Translations under genes and position numbers: made by a program
The notes under the pieces: model-generated
Databases searched by the model: none
Told to the model about the DNA's origin: nothing
What the model saw: the letters and a program-made list of their open reading frames with translations, nothing else
Shown: piece after piece, positions 1-8,900 of the stretch
Layout: each line of letters begins with the position of its first letter
Position numbering within the stretch: the stretch's first letter is position 1
Assembly: GCA_030425205.1 (NCBI GenBank)
Contig: JAUIAP010000007.1
Location: forward strand, 62,001-126,000
Direction: 5' to 3'
DNA: 64,000 nucleotides
Origin: Anaerolineae bacterium
Lineage (GTDB): Bacteria > Chloroflexota > Anaerolineae > Promineifilales > Promineifilaceae

Positions 1-620
1 GTTGAAAGCAGGATGGCGCGGTCGCTATCATGGGCGAGGCGGCGCAGAATTTGCATAATCTCGACGCGCCGGGGCAGGTCGAGATAGGCGGTTGGTTCAT
101 CGAGCAGCATCAACTGTGGCTCTTGCGCCAGCGCACGCGCAATCAACACCTTTTGGCGTTCACCATCGCTCAGCTCGCTGACGGGACGGTCTGCCAGCGC
201 AACTGCCCCAACCGATTCAAAGGCGGTTTGGATGATGGCCTCATCTTCGGCCGAAAGTGTGCCGCGCCAATCGGTGTATGGATAGCGACCCAGTGCAACC
301 AGCGCATACGCCGAGAGCAATCCCACATCAATCCGCTCGGTCAGCACAATACTCAACTGTCTGGCGAGCGCGTTGGGCGAATAGTGCGCCAACTCTTTGC
401 CCGCCAACATGACCGATCCCGACAAGGCCGGTTGCAACCCCGCCAGCGTTCTCATCAGCGTCGATTTGCCCGCCCCATTCGGCCCCAGCAGACAGACCAA
501 CCGCCCCCGTTCCAGCGACAGGTCGAGTCCATGCGCGATCACTTTTGGTGACCGATTGCGCACCCGATAGCCGATGCTAAGTTCTCTCGTTTCAAGAATC
601 GAACGCATTGGTGAATCCAT
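1..620 (-). CDS. ABC transporter ATP-binding subunit, BtuD/FepC type (partial, runs off the left edge)
   Basis: This is the ATPase subunit of a vitamin B12/iron-chelate type importer; its C-terminus lies outside the window. Read from the ATG at 620 the protein shows a Walker A motif GPNGAGKST (about residues 46-54), an LSDGERQ signature motif and a Walker B/D-loop region LMLLDEPTAYLDLP. That order is typical of the FecE/FepC/BtuD nucleotide-binding domains. A second in-frame ATG at 607 is an equally possible start, as no clear ribosome binding site separates them. It follows the permease gene by 54 bp and belongs to the operon behind the cobalamin riboswitch. Cobalamin as substrate is inferred from the riboswitch; the motifs themselves only give the family. 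The missing end includes the H-loop. Confidence 0.9.
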   Translation of the reverse strand, partial: MDSPMRSILETRELSIGYRVRNRSPKVIAHGLDLSLERGRLVCLLGPNGAGKSTLMRTLAGLQPALSGSVMLAGKELAHYSPNALARQLSIVLTERIDVGLLSAYALVALGRYPYTDWRGTLSAEDEAIIQTAFESVGAVALADRPVSELSDGERQKVLIARALAQEPQLMLLDEPTAYLDLPRRVEIMQILRRLAHDSDRAILLS

Positions 621-674
621 AAGCCATTACCAAAATAGACGAGTCAGCATAATCCTGTCCGCCTGAAATCCCAC

Positions 675-1751
675 TCACGTCCCGCCAAAAGATGCCTGCA
701 AGTTACGACGGCGCAGAATCACCCATGCCACAATCGGCGTGCCGATCAAGGCTGTCACCGCACTGAGTGGCAACACCGTGTTGCTGCCGGGCAGTTGCGC
801 GATCAGGTCGGCCAGCAGGGCGGTGATGCTTCCCATCAAAATCGTGGCGGGAACTAAGACGCGATGATCGGAGGTGTTAAACAGGCTGCGACACAGATGC
901 GGCACAGCCACACCGATAAACGCAATCGGCCCACAAAAGGCGGTCACCGCCCCCGCCAAAATCGACGCACTCAGCAAAATTGTCAACCGTGCGCGCCGCA
1001 CCGTCAGCCCCAACGACCGTGCATACGCCTCGCCCAGCAAGAGCGCGTTGAGCGGTTTCGCCGAGAGCCACGCGATCAGCAGGGCGATCAGAATGGTGGG
1101 AGCCAGCACATACAGTTGGCTCCACGTCACGCCGCCAAAGCTGCCAAACGTCCACGCGATGTACGCCTGTATGCGCTCCGCAATGGCAAAAAAAAGCAAG
1201 ATGCTGACCACCGCCGTCGCTGCATAGCCGAACAGGAGTCCGAGAATAAGCAGCGTCATTGTGTTGACGCGATGGGCGACGAGCATGACAGCAAACAGAA
1301 CGACCGCGCTGCCAAGTGTGGCGGCGATGATGATACCAAAGTTGCCAAACAGCCCCAACGTGGCGATCAATCCCGTTGCCGATGTGCCAACCGACAGCAC
1401 GACCAATGCGACGCCCAAACTCGCACCTGAGCTGATCCCCAAGACAAATGGCCCCGCCAGCGGGTTGCGAAAGAGCGTTTGCATCTGCAATCCCGCCACC
1501 GCCAGCGCAGAACCAGCCAGCGTCGCCGTCAACGCCTTGGGCAGCCGAAAGCGCAGCACGATAATCGACCAGGTCGCCTTTGTCGGTTCGCCGCCCATCA
1601 GAATCGTGAAGATATCGACGGGCGGAATGCGAACCGATCCCAACATGAGGCTCAGGGTGAAGACGGCGAGTAGACCAACTAGCAGGGCTAGGAGGCGCAT
1701 CGGCCGAATTTTCAAACGCTCTGAATCCATTACACGTGCCACTTTATCCAA
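675..1751 (-). CDS. FecCD/BtuC-type ABC transporter permease
   Basis: This is an integral-membrane permease of a cobalamin/siderophore-type ABC importer. The protein of up to 358 residues is almost entirely hydrophobic, with about ten predicted membrane segments. It has family landmarks such as GISSGASLGVAL, a FecCD glycine-rich segment after the first helices, and GPIAFIGVAVPHLCR near the C-terminus, where the loop contacts the ATPase. The longest frame starts at TTG 1751, two bases from the stop of the binding-protein gene. An ATG at 1730 (protein starting MDSERLK) and a GTG between them are alternatives, with no convincing Shine-Dalgarno to choose. Translational coupling to the upstream gene is likely. 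A TCGGCCGA site lies at 1700-1707, just inside the coding region. Confidence 0.92.
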   Translation of the reverse strand: MDKVARVMDSERLKIRPMRLLALLVGLLAVFTLSLMLGSVRIPPVDIFTILMGGEPTKATWSIIVLRFRLPKALTATLAGSALAVAGLQMQTLFRNPLAGPFVLGISSGASLGVALVVLSVGTSATGLIATLGLFGNFGIIIAATLGSAVVLFAVMLVAHRVNTMTLLILGLLFGYAATAVVSILLFFAIAERIQAYIAWTFGSFGGVTWSQLYVLAPTILIALLIAWLSAKPLNALLLGEAYARSLGLTVRRARLTILLSASILAGAVTAFCGPIAFIGVAVPHLCRSLFNTSDHRVLVPATILMGSITALLADLIAQLPGSNTVLPLSAVTALIGTPIVAWVILRRRNLQASFGGT

Positions 1752-1753
1752 CC

Positions 1754-3082
1754 CTACTTAACCGCCCGATGATAAACAAACGCGTGATCTGGTACGAGTT
1801 CGGGGTGGAAGATTTTGATCAAATCGGCAAGCATCAAATTGGGATAGACAACCGCACTTTCATAGTAGTCGTTGCCGCCACTGGGCAGCTCGCGTGCATC
1901 GTTGTTGAAGACGTTGCCCGTCTGATAGGCGGTGAATTCGGTGTAGCGATCATCGGCCGATCCCAAATCGGCCAGCGTCGGCGCATAGCCCACGTTGAGC
2001 CAGTAATCGGCGGCGTTGGCGCGTTCAAACACCTGCTCGAAGTCGAGAAAGAGACTGCTCGTCGATGTGTCATCCGACCAAAGATAGTCGGCTCCCGCGT
2101 CGGCAAGGAACTGGGCAAGATAGCTTGCTCCGCCCGGCATATACCACGTGCCGTCAAAGGGGGTGTTGACAAAGACGGTCGGCCGATCTTCAACTTCGGC
2201 AACCAAGTCAACCAGTCGCTCATAGTCGGCCGCAACCTCAGCGATGCGCGCCTCTGCCGCTGCCTCTTCGTTAAAAAAGAGCGCGACAAAATCGATCCAT
2301 TCTGCGCGTCCAAGCGGTGACTGGTCGATATAGTCGGCGTTGAGCGCGACGGTCAAACCAACCTCTTCTAGCTTGGGATAGGCGTCAAAATCAGCAAAGC
2401 CCGATGAATAGGTCATAATTAGATCGGGTTCGAGATCGAGCGCAGTTTCAACATTGACCTCTGGCCCACTGCCAATTTCGGCAATTTCACCTGCGTCAAC
2501 GCCTGCTTTTACAATCTCGTTTGAGGTGTAAAGAGCGGTATCGACACCGACGAGTGTATCTAATCGGCCGATTGCCTCCAGCGCGGGCAGATAGGTTGTG
2601 GACATCGCCACAATGCTGGCAATCGGAACTTCGATCATGGTCGCCTCGTCAAATCCAGTTGGGGCGGGCGTGCCACATTGCACCAGCAGATATTCAACAC
2701 CTTCCTCCGCGCCGCTAAACGGTGCGTCAACGGTGACGACCTTGTAGTTATTAAAGTATTCGACCGCAAACCCATCGGTGTACTCAACTTCCGCCTTTTG
2801 TGGGAAGTAGTCGATGGTCTCATCGTAGTCGGTGATGCAGCCGTCCGTCACGTTTGTCGTGGGCGCAATCGCGGCTGGCTCTTCGGTGGGCTCAACTGTC
2901 GGCTCGGCCGTTGGTTCAACGACGGGGGCATCCGTTGGCTCGGCCGTTGGCTCATCCGTTGGTTCAGCTGTTGGCTCATCCGTTGCCGCCGCGACGGGTT
3001 CCGCCGTCGGCACAGCCGTTGGCTCTGGTGTGCTGCAACTGATGAGCAGTAGCAAAAGGATAAAAAGGGTCGTTTGTTTCAT
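1754..3082 (-). CDS. cobalamin-type ABC transporter substrate-binding lipoprotein (BtuF-like)
   Basis: This is the extracellular binding protein of the B12-type importer. I chose the ATG at 3082 (protein starts MKQTTLF) because GGAGA lies about six bases upstream. It gives a lipoprotein signal with a lipobox ending LLISC (Cys16). A Pro-Thr-Glu-rich linker of about 55 residues follows, built from repeated EPTAEPT/DEPTAEPT units (DNA about 2870-3035), and then a helical-backbone binding domain with two lobes. The domain contains stretches such as VAMSTTYLPALEAIGRLDTLVG and DLIMTYSSG typical of Fe3+/B12 binding proteins. The gene sits directly downstream of a cobalamin riboswitch and two terminators, which makes cobalamin or a cobinamide the likely ligand. 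A TTG at 3100 would extend it by six residues but lacks a ribosome site. Confidence 0.9.
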   Translation of the reverse strand: MKQTTLFILLLLLISCSTPEPTAVPTAEPVAAATDEPTAEPTDEPTAEPTDAPVVEPTAEPTVEPTEEPAAIAPTTNVTDGCITDYDETIDYFPQKAEVEYTDGFAVEYFNNYKVVTVDAPFSGAEEGVEYLLVQCGTPAPTGFDEATMIEVPIASIVAMSTTYLPALEAIGRLDTLVGVDTALYTSNEIVKAGVDAGEIAEIGSGPEVNVETALDLEPDLIMTYSSGFADFDAYPKLEEVGLTVALNADYIDQSPLGRAEWIDFVALFFNEEAAAEARIAEVAADYERLVDLVAEVEDRPTVFVNTPFDGTWYMPGGASYLAQFLADAGADYLWSDDTSTSSLFLDFEQVFERANAADYWLNVGYAPTLADLGSADDRYTEFTAYQTGNVFNNDARELPSGGNDYYESAVVYPNLMLADLIKIFHPELVPDHAFVYHRAVK

Positions 3083-3130
3083 CATATTCTCCATTGACAA
3101 CTCGCTGAGTCGTCAGCTTTTGTCTGCTCC

Positions 3131-3160
3131 AACAAAAAAGCCACAACGCTCCGTCGTGGC
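3131..3160 (-). terminator. second intrinsic terminator of the B12 leader (T2)
   Basis: On the minus strand a 9 bp stem (3140-3148 with 3152-3160, one G-U wobble, three-base loop) is followed by a run of six U (3134-3139). It lies about 50 bp before the binding-protein start codon and immediately after another terminator. It should end transcription when the upstream riboswitch is ligand-bound, or act as a back-up to T1. Confidence 0.85.
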
Positions 3161-3180
3161 TGTGAGGTCAATGTCGCCAA

Positions 3181-3207
3181 TAAAAAAGCCCACCAAATAA
3201 GGTGGGC
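3181..3207 (-). terminator. first intrinsic terminator of the B12 leader (T1)
   Basis: On the minus strand a perfect 7 bp GC-rich stem GCCCACC/GGTGGGC (3188-3194 with 3201-3207, six-base loop) is followed by six U (3182-3187). It lies between the riboswitch aptamer (ending near 3270) and terminator T2, so it is the first expression platform met by RNA polymerase. Confidence 0.88.
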
Positions 3208-3269
3208 AGTCAAGACAATTAGCTGATTGTCGCACCGCCCTTTTTCCACGAAGGTTGATCGTGCAGCTT

Positions 3270-3387
3270 GCTTGAGGTGGGTGTTCGGACTTCTGGAAAA
3301 ACCAGTTACCGTTGCGGGACAGTGTCGGACTTTCACCGAGCTTTCCCCATTGTGTGCTGTGCATCCGGGCAGTAGCACACCTGAAGC
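3270..3387 (-). promoter_or_regulatory. cobalamin riboswitch (aptamer)
   Basis: The minus strand carries the conserved cobalamin-aptamer core. It reads GGGGAAAGCTCGGTGAAA, then AGTCCGACACTGTCCCGC and AACGGTAA, and later the 3' box AGTCCGAACACCCACCT. The ends pair as P1: the strand at 3378-3387 is complementary to 3270-3279 with one mismatch. It controls the BtuF-like/permease/ATPase operon downstream and is followed by two tandem terminators, so control is probably transcriptional. The aptamer subclass was not determined. Confidence 0.9.
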
Positions 3388-3565
3388 AATTTAGATTGTT
3401 GTGATTATTATGCTTGGGATTGCCAAAAAAGCCAGCGAACTACCGACTCTCTAACACGCCATGCGCAGATCACTCGGCGGAATCCGCACAGGATTTCTTG
3501 CCACGATGTTGTTCCGTCGCTATTCTTGCGCGAGACATGCAACAGCAAAAAATGGAAATGCACCA

Positions 3566-5530
3566 ATGACACAATCACGTCCCTACGAAAAAGAAGATCT
3601 CTTCAAGATGAAATGGCTCCATTCGGCCGATCTTGCCCCCGACGGCACGGCCGTTGTCTACGCACTGACCGAGTATGACGCGGAAAAAGATGCGGACTAC
3701 ACCCATCTCTGGCTGCGCCGATTTGCCGATCCAGCCCCGCAACGACTGACGACGGGTCAACACAACAACACAAATCCGCGCTGGTCGCCTGATGGTGGGC
3801 AAATTGCCTTCTTGTCCGATCGGGTCGACGAGCAGGGGCAGGTGTTTGTTCTTTCGGCCGATTTTGGAGAGGCGCGTCAGCTCACAACATTTCCGCAAGG
3901 GGTTGACGGCGGCATTGCCTGGTCGCCCGCTGGCACACACCTCGCATTTACGGCGGGCAAAGAGCGCGATGAACCGTTTGATCCCAAGCAACCTTATCGG
4001 CTCACTCGCGCTGTCTATCGCTTTGACGCGGTTGGGTATGTCCAGCGCGCCTTGAGCGATATCTATGTCTGCCAGCTTGCCGATGGCGTTTGCACACAGC
4101 TGACAAACCATGATGCCGTCGTCGCCAACCCACGCTGGTCGCCTGATGGATCGCGGATTCTGTACAATTTGCTGCTGCAACCCCAGCATCTCGTCAGCGT
4201 TTTCCCAAGTTTAGCGGTGGTCGATTTGGCTGGAAATGATCGGGTCGTCGTCAGTTCAGACCAGTTCAACGGTTTGAATGGGAGTTGGCACCCCGATGGG
4301 CAGCAGCTCGTCTTTGCGGGCGTGCTGGCTGACAAGCCAATCGGCAGCAAGCTCGATCTGTATGTCAGGGCGTTGGATGGTGATAAATTGGAAAATCGCA
4401 CACCAACTTTGCCGATGGGTGTTTGTGGCGGCATTTCGGCCGATATGCCCGCCAAACTGTTGCGCGCGCTGCCACAGATTATCATTTCGGCCGATGGCAC
4501 AGTCGCCTATGTCGAAGTGCAGCGCGGCGGCACGGTTGAAATTGGGCGTGTCGCCTTGCAGGGGGACGAATCTTATGAACCCGTTCTGGCGGGCAACCGT
4601 CGCCACAAACTGCTGGCCGTTCGTCAAGATGAGCGCGAAATTTTTTACGCAGCGGGGGACATCAACCAGCCGCTCGAACTCTATCTTAGCGACAGCGAGG
4701 GTGAACACGAACGCCGCGTAACGGGTCATAATGATGCTCTTCTGGCGGGAATCGCCTCCGCACGAGTCGATCAATTGCGCTACAAGTCGATTGATGATGT
4801 CGAGGTGGAAGGCTGGCTAGTTATGCCAGAAAACGGCACGGCTCCCTTCCCAACGATCCTCTACATTCATGGGGGGCCACACAGCGCGTATGGGCATCAG
4901 TTCCGCTTTGACACCCAGATGCTCGTCGGTGCGGGCTACGCCGTGTTGCTGGTCAACCATCGCGCCTCAACGGGCTATGGCGACGCCTTCTCGACGGCGA
5001 TCAAGGGGGATTGGGGGCATCTCGACTATCAAGACCTGATGCACGGCGTCGATGCCGCGATCGCGCGTGGCTTGAGTGATCCAGACCGGCTCGGCGTCTG
5101 CGGCTTGTCGGGCGGGGGCAATCTCTCCTGCTGGATCGTAGGGCACACCGACCGCTTTAAGGCGGCCGTGCCAGAAAACCCCGTCACCAACTGGCTCAGT
5201 TTCTATGGCACAAGCGATATTGGGGTTTGGTTTGCGCTCGAAGAGTTGGGCGGTCATCCGCATGAGATCCCCGAAATCTACGCCAAATGCTCACCTATCA
5301 CCTACGCGCATCGCTGCACGACGCCAACCCTGTTGGTGCAGGGGGAACATGATTGGCGTTGCCCCGCCGAGCAATCTGAGCAGTTCTACACGGTGTTGAA
5401 GACCAATGGTTGCGAGGTGGAAATGTTGCGCTTGCCAAGCAGTCCGCACGGCGGCTCGATTGACGGCGCACCCGCGATTCGACGCGCCCAAAATGATGCG
5501 CTACTCGATTGGATGGCACGTCATGTATAG
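3566..5530 (+). CDS. S9-family serine peptidase (acylaminoacyl-peptidase/prolyl oligopeptidase type)
   Basis: This is a cytoplasmic peptidase that probably removes residues or acylated amino acids from short peptides. I start it at ATG 3566 (MTQSRPYEK), preceded by GGAAA at 3554-3558. A longer in-frame extension to 3461 lacks a ribosome site and family similarity. The first 400 residues form a beta-propeller with TolB/WD-like blades (repeated RWSPDG and W-P-D-G motifs). The C-terminal alpha/beta hydrolase shows an oxyanion stretch YIHGGPHSAYG and a catalytic triad: Ser515 in GLSGGGN, Asp596 in GEHDWRCP and His628 in SSPHGGS. The length of 654 residues is normal for the family. It is divergent from the B12 operon. 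Confidence 0.93.
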   Translation: MTQSRPYEKEDLFKMKWLHSADLAPDGTAVVYALTEYDAEKDADYTHLWLRRFADPAPQRLTTGQHNNTNPRWSPDGGQIAFLSDRVDEQGQVFVLSADFGEARQLTTFPQGVDGGIAWSPAGTHLAFTAGKERDEPFDPKQPYRLTRAVYRFDAVGYVQRALSDIYVCQLADGVCTQLTNHDAVVANPRWSPDGSRILYNLLLQPQHLVSVFPSLAVVDLAGNDRVVVSSDQFNGLNGSWHPDGQQLVFAGVLADKPIGSKLDLYVRALDGDKLENRTPTLPMGVCGGISADMPAKLLRALPQIIISADGTVAYVEVQRGGTVEIGRVALQGDESYEPVLAGNRRHKLLAVRQDEREIFYAAGDINQPLELYLSDSEGEHERRVTGHNDALLAGIASARVDQLRYKSIDDVEVEGWLVMPENGTAPFPTILYIHGGPHSAYGHQFRFDTQMLVGAGYAVLLVNHRASTGYGDAFSTAIKGDWGHLDYQDLMHGVDAAIARGLSDPDRLGVCGLSGGGNLSCWIVGHTDRFKAAVPENPVTNWLSFYGTSDIGVWFALEELGGHPHEIPEIYAKCSPITYAHRCTTPTLLVQGEHDWRCPAEQSEQFYTVLKTNGCEVEMLRLPSSPHGGSIDGAPAIRRAQNDALLDWMARHV

Positions 5531-5552
5531 ATTTGTCGTCCGTTAGGATTTC

Positions 5553-5588
5553 GCGTGGTGCGTGTTCTAAGGTCGCTACGCACCACGC
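5553..5588. repeat. heptamer hairpin, family A copy 1
   Basis: An 11 bp perfect stem GCGTGGTGCGT/ACGCACCACGC (5553-5563 with 5578-5588) follows the S9 peptidase stop codon. It is built from the GCGTGGT unit shared by the other family A copies. It could serve as a transcription end or 3' mRNA stabiliser; there is no U-run. Confidence 0.7.
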
Positions 5589-5696
5589 TCCTTCCCCCTA
5601 GAGCCAGACTTATTTGAGATAAATTGCCCCAATTAAGAGATTTTCAAACTGCTTCTCCAACTACCATAAACCTATAGAGATTCAGAATAAGAAATT

Positions 5697-5856
5697 TGTT
5701 TCGGGAAATCGTTCCTGTCACAAAGTTTTCGCCACGCAGGTATGTGGTACGTGGTACGTGGTGCGTGTCCAGAGTACGCACCACGCACCACGCACCACGA
5801 CTTATCAAGTGGCGAAAACCTAAAGACACTACCGGATTTTCAAATCCCGAAACATC
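5697..5856. repeat. large nested palindromic element, family A copy 2
   Basis: The core is a hairpin of tandem GTGGTAC/GTGGTGC units (5744-5767) facing CGCACCA units (5775-5799). Outside it an 11 bp perfect inverted repeat GTTTTCGCCAC (5725-5735) pairs with GTGGCGAAAAC (5809-5819). A third, outer pair consists of TTTCGGGAAAT (about 5698) and ATCCCGAAACA (about 5845). The segment GTGGCGAAAACCTAAAGAC recurs next to copy 8, and a diverged version next to copy 7. The element is therefore larger than the hairpin alone. Confidence 0.75.
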
Positions 5857-5948
5857 GCACCAATCATTATCTGAAGGTCTATAGATCGACCAAATCGGTC
5901 ACACCATTTGCAAATGGTGCTTAGGTTTGACACACAAGGAGAGCAATC

Positions 5949-8900
5949 ATGAAAGCGAAACTATGTCTCTTATTTGGAATCTTGCTGACCCTGATTCCCA
6001 CGTTGGCGACGGCCGATAGCGTCTACCGGCCCGCCTATTTCAACCGTATCACCGCTGCCCCACAAATGGCGACGGGGCTATGTTCCCCGACCATCACGGG
6101 CAACTACAGCGGCATCAACGGCACGACGCACGACCGCGCCTTTGACGGCAGCACGGCCACCTACTTCGAGAGCAGTTACGACAACTGGCAATTTATCGAA
6201 ATTGATTTTAACTGTGTCGGTCAGTTTAACGGCGTGCGCCGCTACATGACCCGCGATGGTAGCAACACGACGGGCAATCGCGCATTGCAGGGGGAGAGCA
6301 TCGCCTATTCACTCGACGGCACAACGTGGACGAACCTGACGGGTAGCACGACAAGCGGGTGGGGCGGTTACAACAACTATGTTGCACACGCATGGAATCA
6401 GGTTGTCTATGGTTGGTCAGATTGGCTGCTGCTGAATGTGCCAGAGGATACCCGTTTTGTGCGCTATTCATGGGATGGCGCATTTGATGCGTTTAACGAG
6501 ATCGCGCTTGACTTTGTGGAGCCAACGCCGCAGCCGTTGCCGCGTGGTGGTTTTGGACAGCAGGCTTGGCCGATGTTGCATCATGACGGCGCACGACGCG
6601 GCTATACAGTGGTCGCTGGCCCCGACGATCCGACCGTGATCCCGCCATGGCCATTTCCCACCGCCGCGACGACCCAATCTGCGCCGATCATCGGCTATGA
6701 CGGCGTTGCCTACATCGGGGATGACGCTGGGACGTTATTCGCACTCTATCCAAGCGCGGCAGCGACCGCGAATCTGGAAAAGTGGCGCTTTGAAAGTGGC
6801 GATCCGATCGTTGGCGCGGCTGCGCTAAAAGAGCGACATCCCGAAATAGGTTTTGTGCGCGTCTACTTTGGGACGCAGGCGGGTGAGATTTTTAGCTTGA
6901 ATTCGGCCGATGGGCGACTAATCTGGTCAGACTCACTCGGCACGCCAATCCAATCATCCCCCGCCGTCGTCACGCTATCCAATGATTTAGTCCAACTATA
7001 CATACTGGCTGAGGATGGCGTTTATCGGATTGATGAAGTTGGGTCGGCCGCCGCACCGACCGCCTCAATACAATGGCAATTCTCGCTTCCCAGCAACGCA
7101 AACAACCGCACTTCTGTCGCGCTGGCTCCCGACGCAAGCGCAGTTTATGCAACGGACGGACTCGACACGCTCTACTTTATCGACACGGCGACGGGAACGG
7201 AACTGTGCGACAGCGAGACGTTGGGCAGTACATTGACGACACCTGTTGTCGATCCAAACGGCTTTATCTATGTTGCATCGGCCGATGGGCAGCTCCATAG
7301 CTATGCCCCGCTGGTCACAAATGGCGCCTGTCAACATCGTTGGACGCTCGACCTGAACGAACCGATCGTGCATCCGCCTGCGCTGGTCACAGATGGACGG
7401 ATTGCCGTCGCCACCGACCAGAGCGTGATCGTTGCGGATCGCATCAACGGGACTACGGGGTGCGCCGACTGCTGGAATATGGTTGCCCCCGCCGAAATTG
7501 TCACCGCGCCGATCGCCGACGGTCGCGCCAATCTCTATTTTGGCGGTGTCAACAGCAGTGGGCAGCCAAAAGTGTATGGTGTCAACAGTGGCAGCGTCAT
7601 GTGGGAGGTTGCGCTTGGCACAGACTCCGCATTGAGTGCGCCCGCACTGGATGGGCGTGGTCGCCTTTACATCGCAGAGTCGGCGCGCAGACTGTATGTG
7701 CTGGCCGATGATCCCGCCTTCCAAATCGCATTTGAGTCAGATTTAAGCGATAGCGTAAACGTCGATCTGCATACCTTGCGCGAGATTTATGGCACAACGG
7801 ATCCGTTGCGCACCATTCGCCTGACGGATGACGCCGCACTTGATAGTGAACCGACCTACTCGATAGATGGACGCTTGATGGCGTTTGTCTCGACGCGAGC
7901 GGGCAGCGACGACATCTTTTTCGGGGACACCTACGCCGACGCAGCCGATAATTTGACGGCGGCTGATCCTAACACGCCGTTTACGGCCACATCGGCCGAA
8001 AATTGGCCGACTTTCTCCCCCATCCGCGCAGATGGCTCTTCTGCCTTGCGGCGTGGCGGTCACTTCCTTGCGCTCACGCAGCATCTCGATAACAGGCAAA
8101 TCTACCTGATCGATCTGGTGGACTATTTGCAGAGCGGGACCATTTCGGCCGAACGCCTCACCGATTGGCTGGCCGACTATGGCATTACAACCAATCTGGG
8201 TGACGAACATGCCCAAGCCGCCTTCTCCCCGGACGGCAGCTACCTCGCCTACAGCGCGTGCAGCTTTAACGCGCCGGGACAGGTGCGAGAGTTGAAGCTG
8301 ATCGATCTCGTCTTTGGGGGTATTTCGACGGTGACGAGCAGCACCGATTCGGCCGATTGCAGCAGCAACTTCCCAGAGTACGCGCCCGCCTTCTCGCCCG
8401 ACAGCCGTTATCTCGTCTATCAGCGCGAAGGCAAAATCGAAGTGGCCGAACTGCAAACGGTCAACCGCTTCAACCTGCCGACCAATGGCATGGCGGCAAG
8501 CCGACCCCACTGGTCACCCGACGGAACGGAGATTGTTTTCACAGGCAGCGTTTTTGGCAGTGACGACACGCTCTATGTCGCACGCGGCGCAAATTACGGG
8601 CAACTGAGCAACATCAGCGACCCAATCGATTCTAAGTCGCGCTACGATCATGCCGAGTACCACCCCTATAAAATGCCCGAACCGTATTTGAATGCCGACT
8701 GCAAGGAAGGGCAACCCGCCGTGCAGCTATCGCCCACCGCCCAACAGCCGGGATCGTCGATTGAGGTGCGCGGCTGCGGTTTTGACATCAAATTTCCCGC
8801 ACGCAATCAGGTTTACTTCCGTCACGTCAACGACAGCTTCCGCTGGGTACGCGGAGAGGTGACGGGAGCAGCGGTTGATGCTGCGGGCGGTCTCGGTGTG

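Larger units (their letters stand above)
5531..5948. other. 418 bp intergenic region, mostly palindromic repeats
   Basis: There is no credible gene here. It holds a heptamer hairpin after the peptidase gene (5553-5588) and a large nested palindromic element (about 5697-5856). An 18 bp perfect palindrome, CACCATTTGCAAATGGTG, lies at 5903-5920, about 30 bp before the next start codon. That palindrome could be an operator for the giant secreted-protein gene. AAGGAG at about 5937-5942 is the ribosome binding site of that gene. Confidence 0.6.

Noticed and set aside
864..1430. Long plus-strand reading frame opposite the BtuC-type permease gene
   Set aside because: It is an antisense shadow of a clear membrane permease; its predicted protein is a basic, low-complexity string with no domain and no ribosome site.
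2832..3200. Plus-strand frame with Gly-Ser-Ala-Val-Gly repeats over the lipoprotein linker
   Set aside because: The periodicity comes from the EPT-repeat linker of the BtuF-like lipoprotein read on the wrong strand, and it crosses the riboswitch terminators.
3082..3378. Minus-strand frame over the region upstream of the BtuF-like gene
   Set aside because: It covers the cobalamin aptamer and both terminators; the conserved RNA explains the sequence and there is no protein similarity.
5744..5799. CRISPR-like array of short repeats
   Set aside because: The units are seven bases in direct tandem without unique spacers, and the two halves are complementary; this is a hairpin and not a CRISPR.
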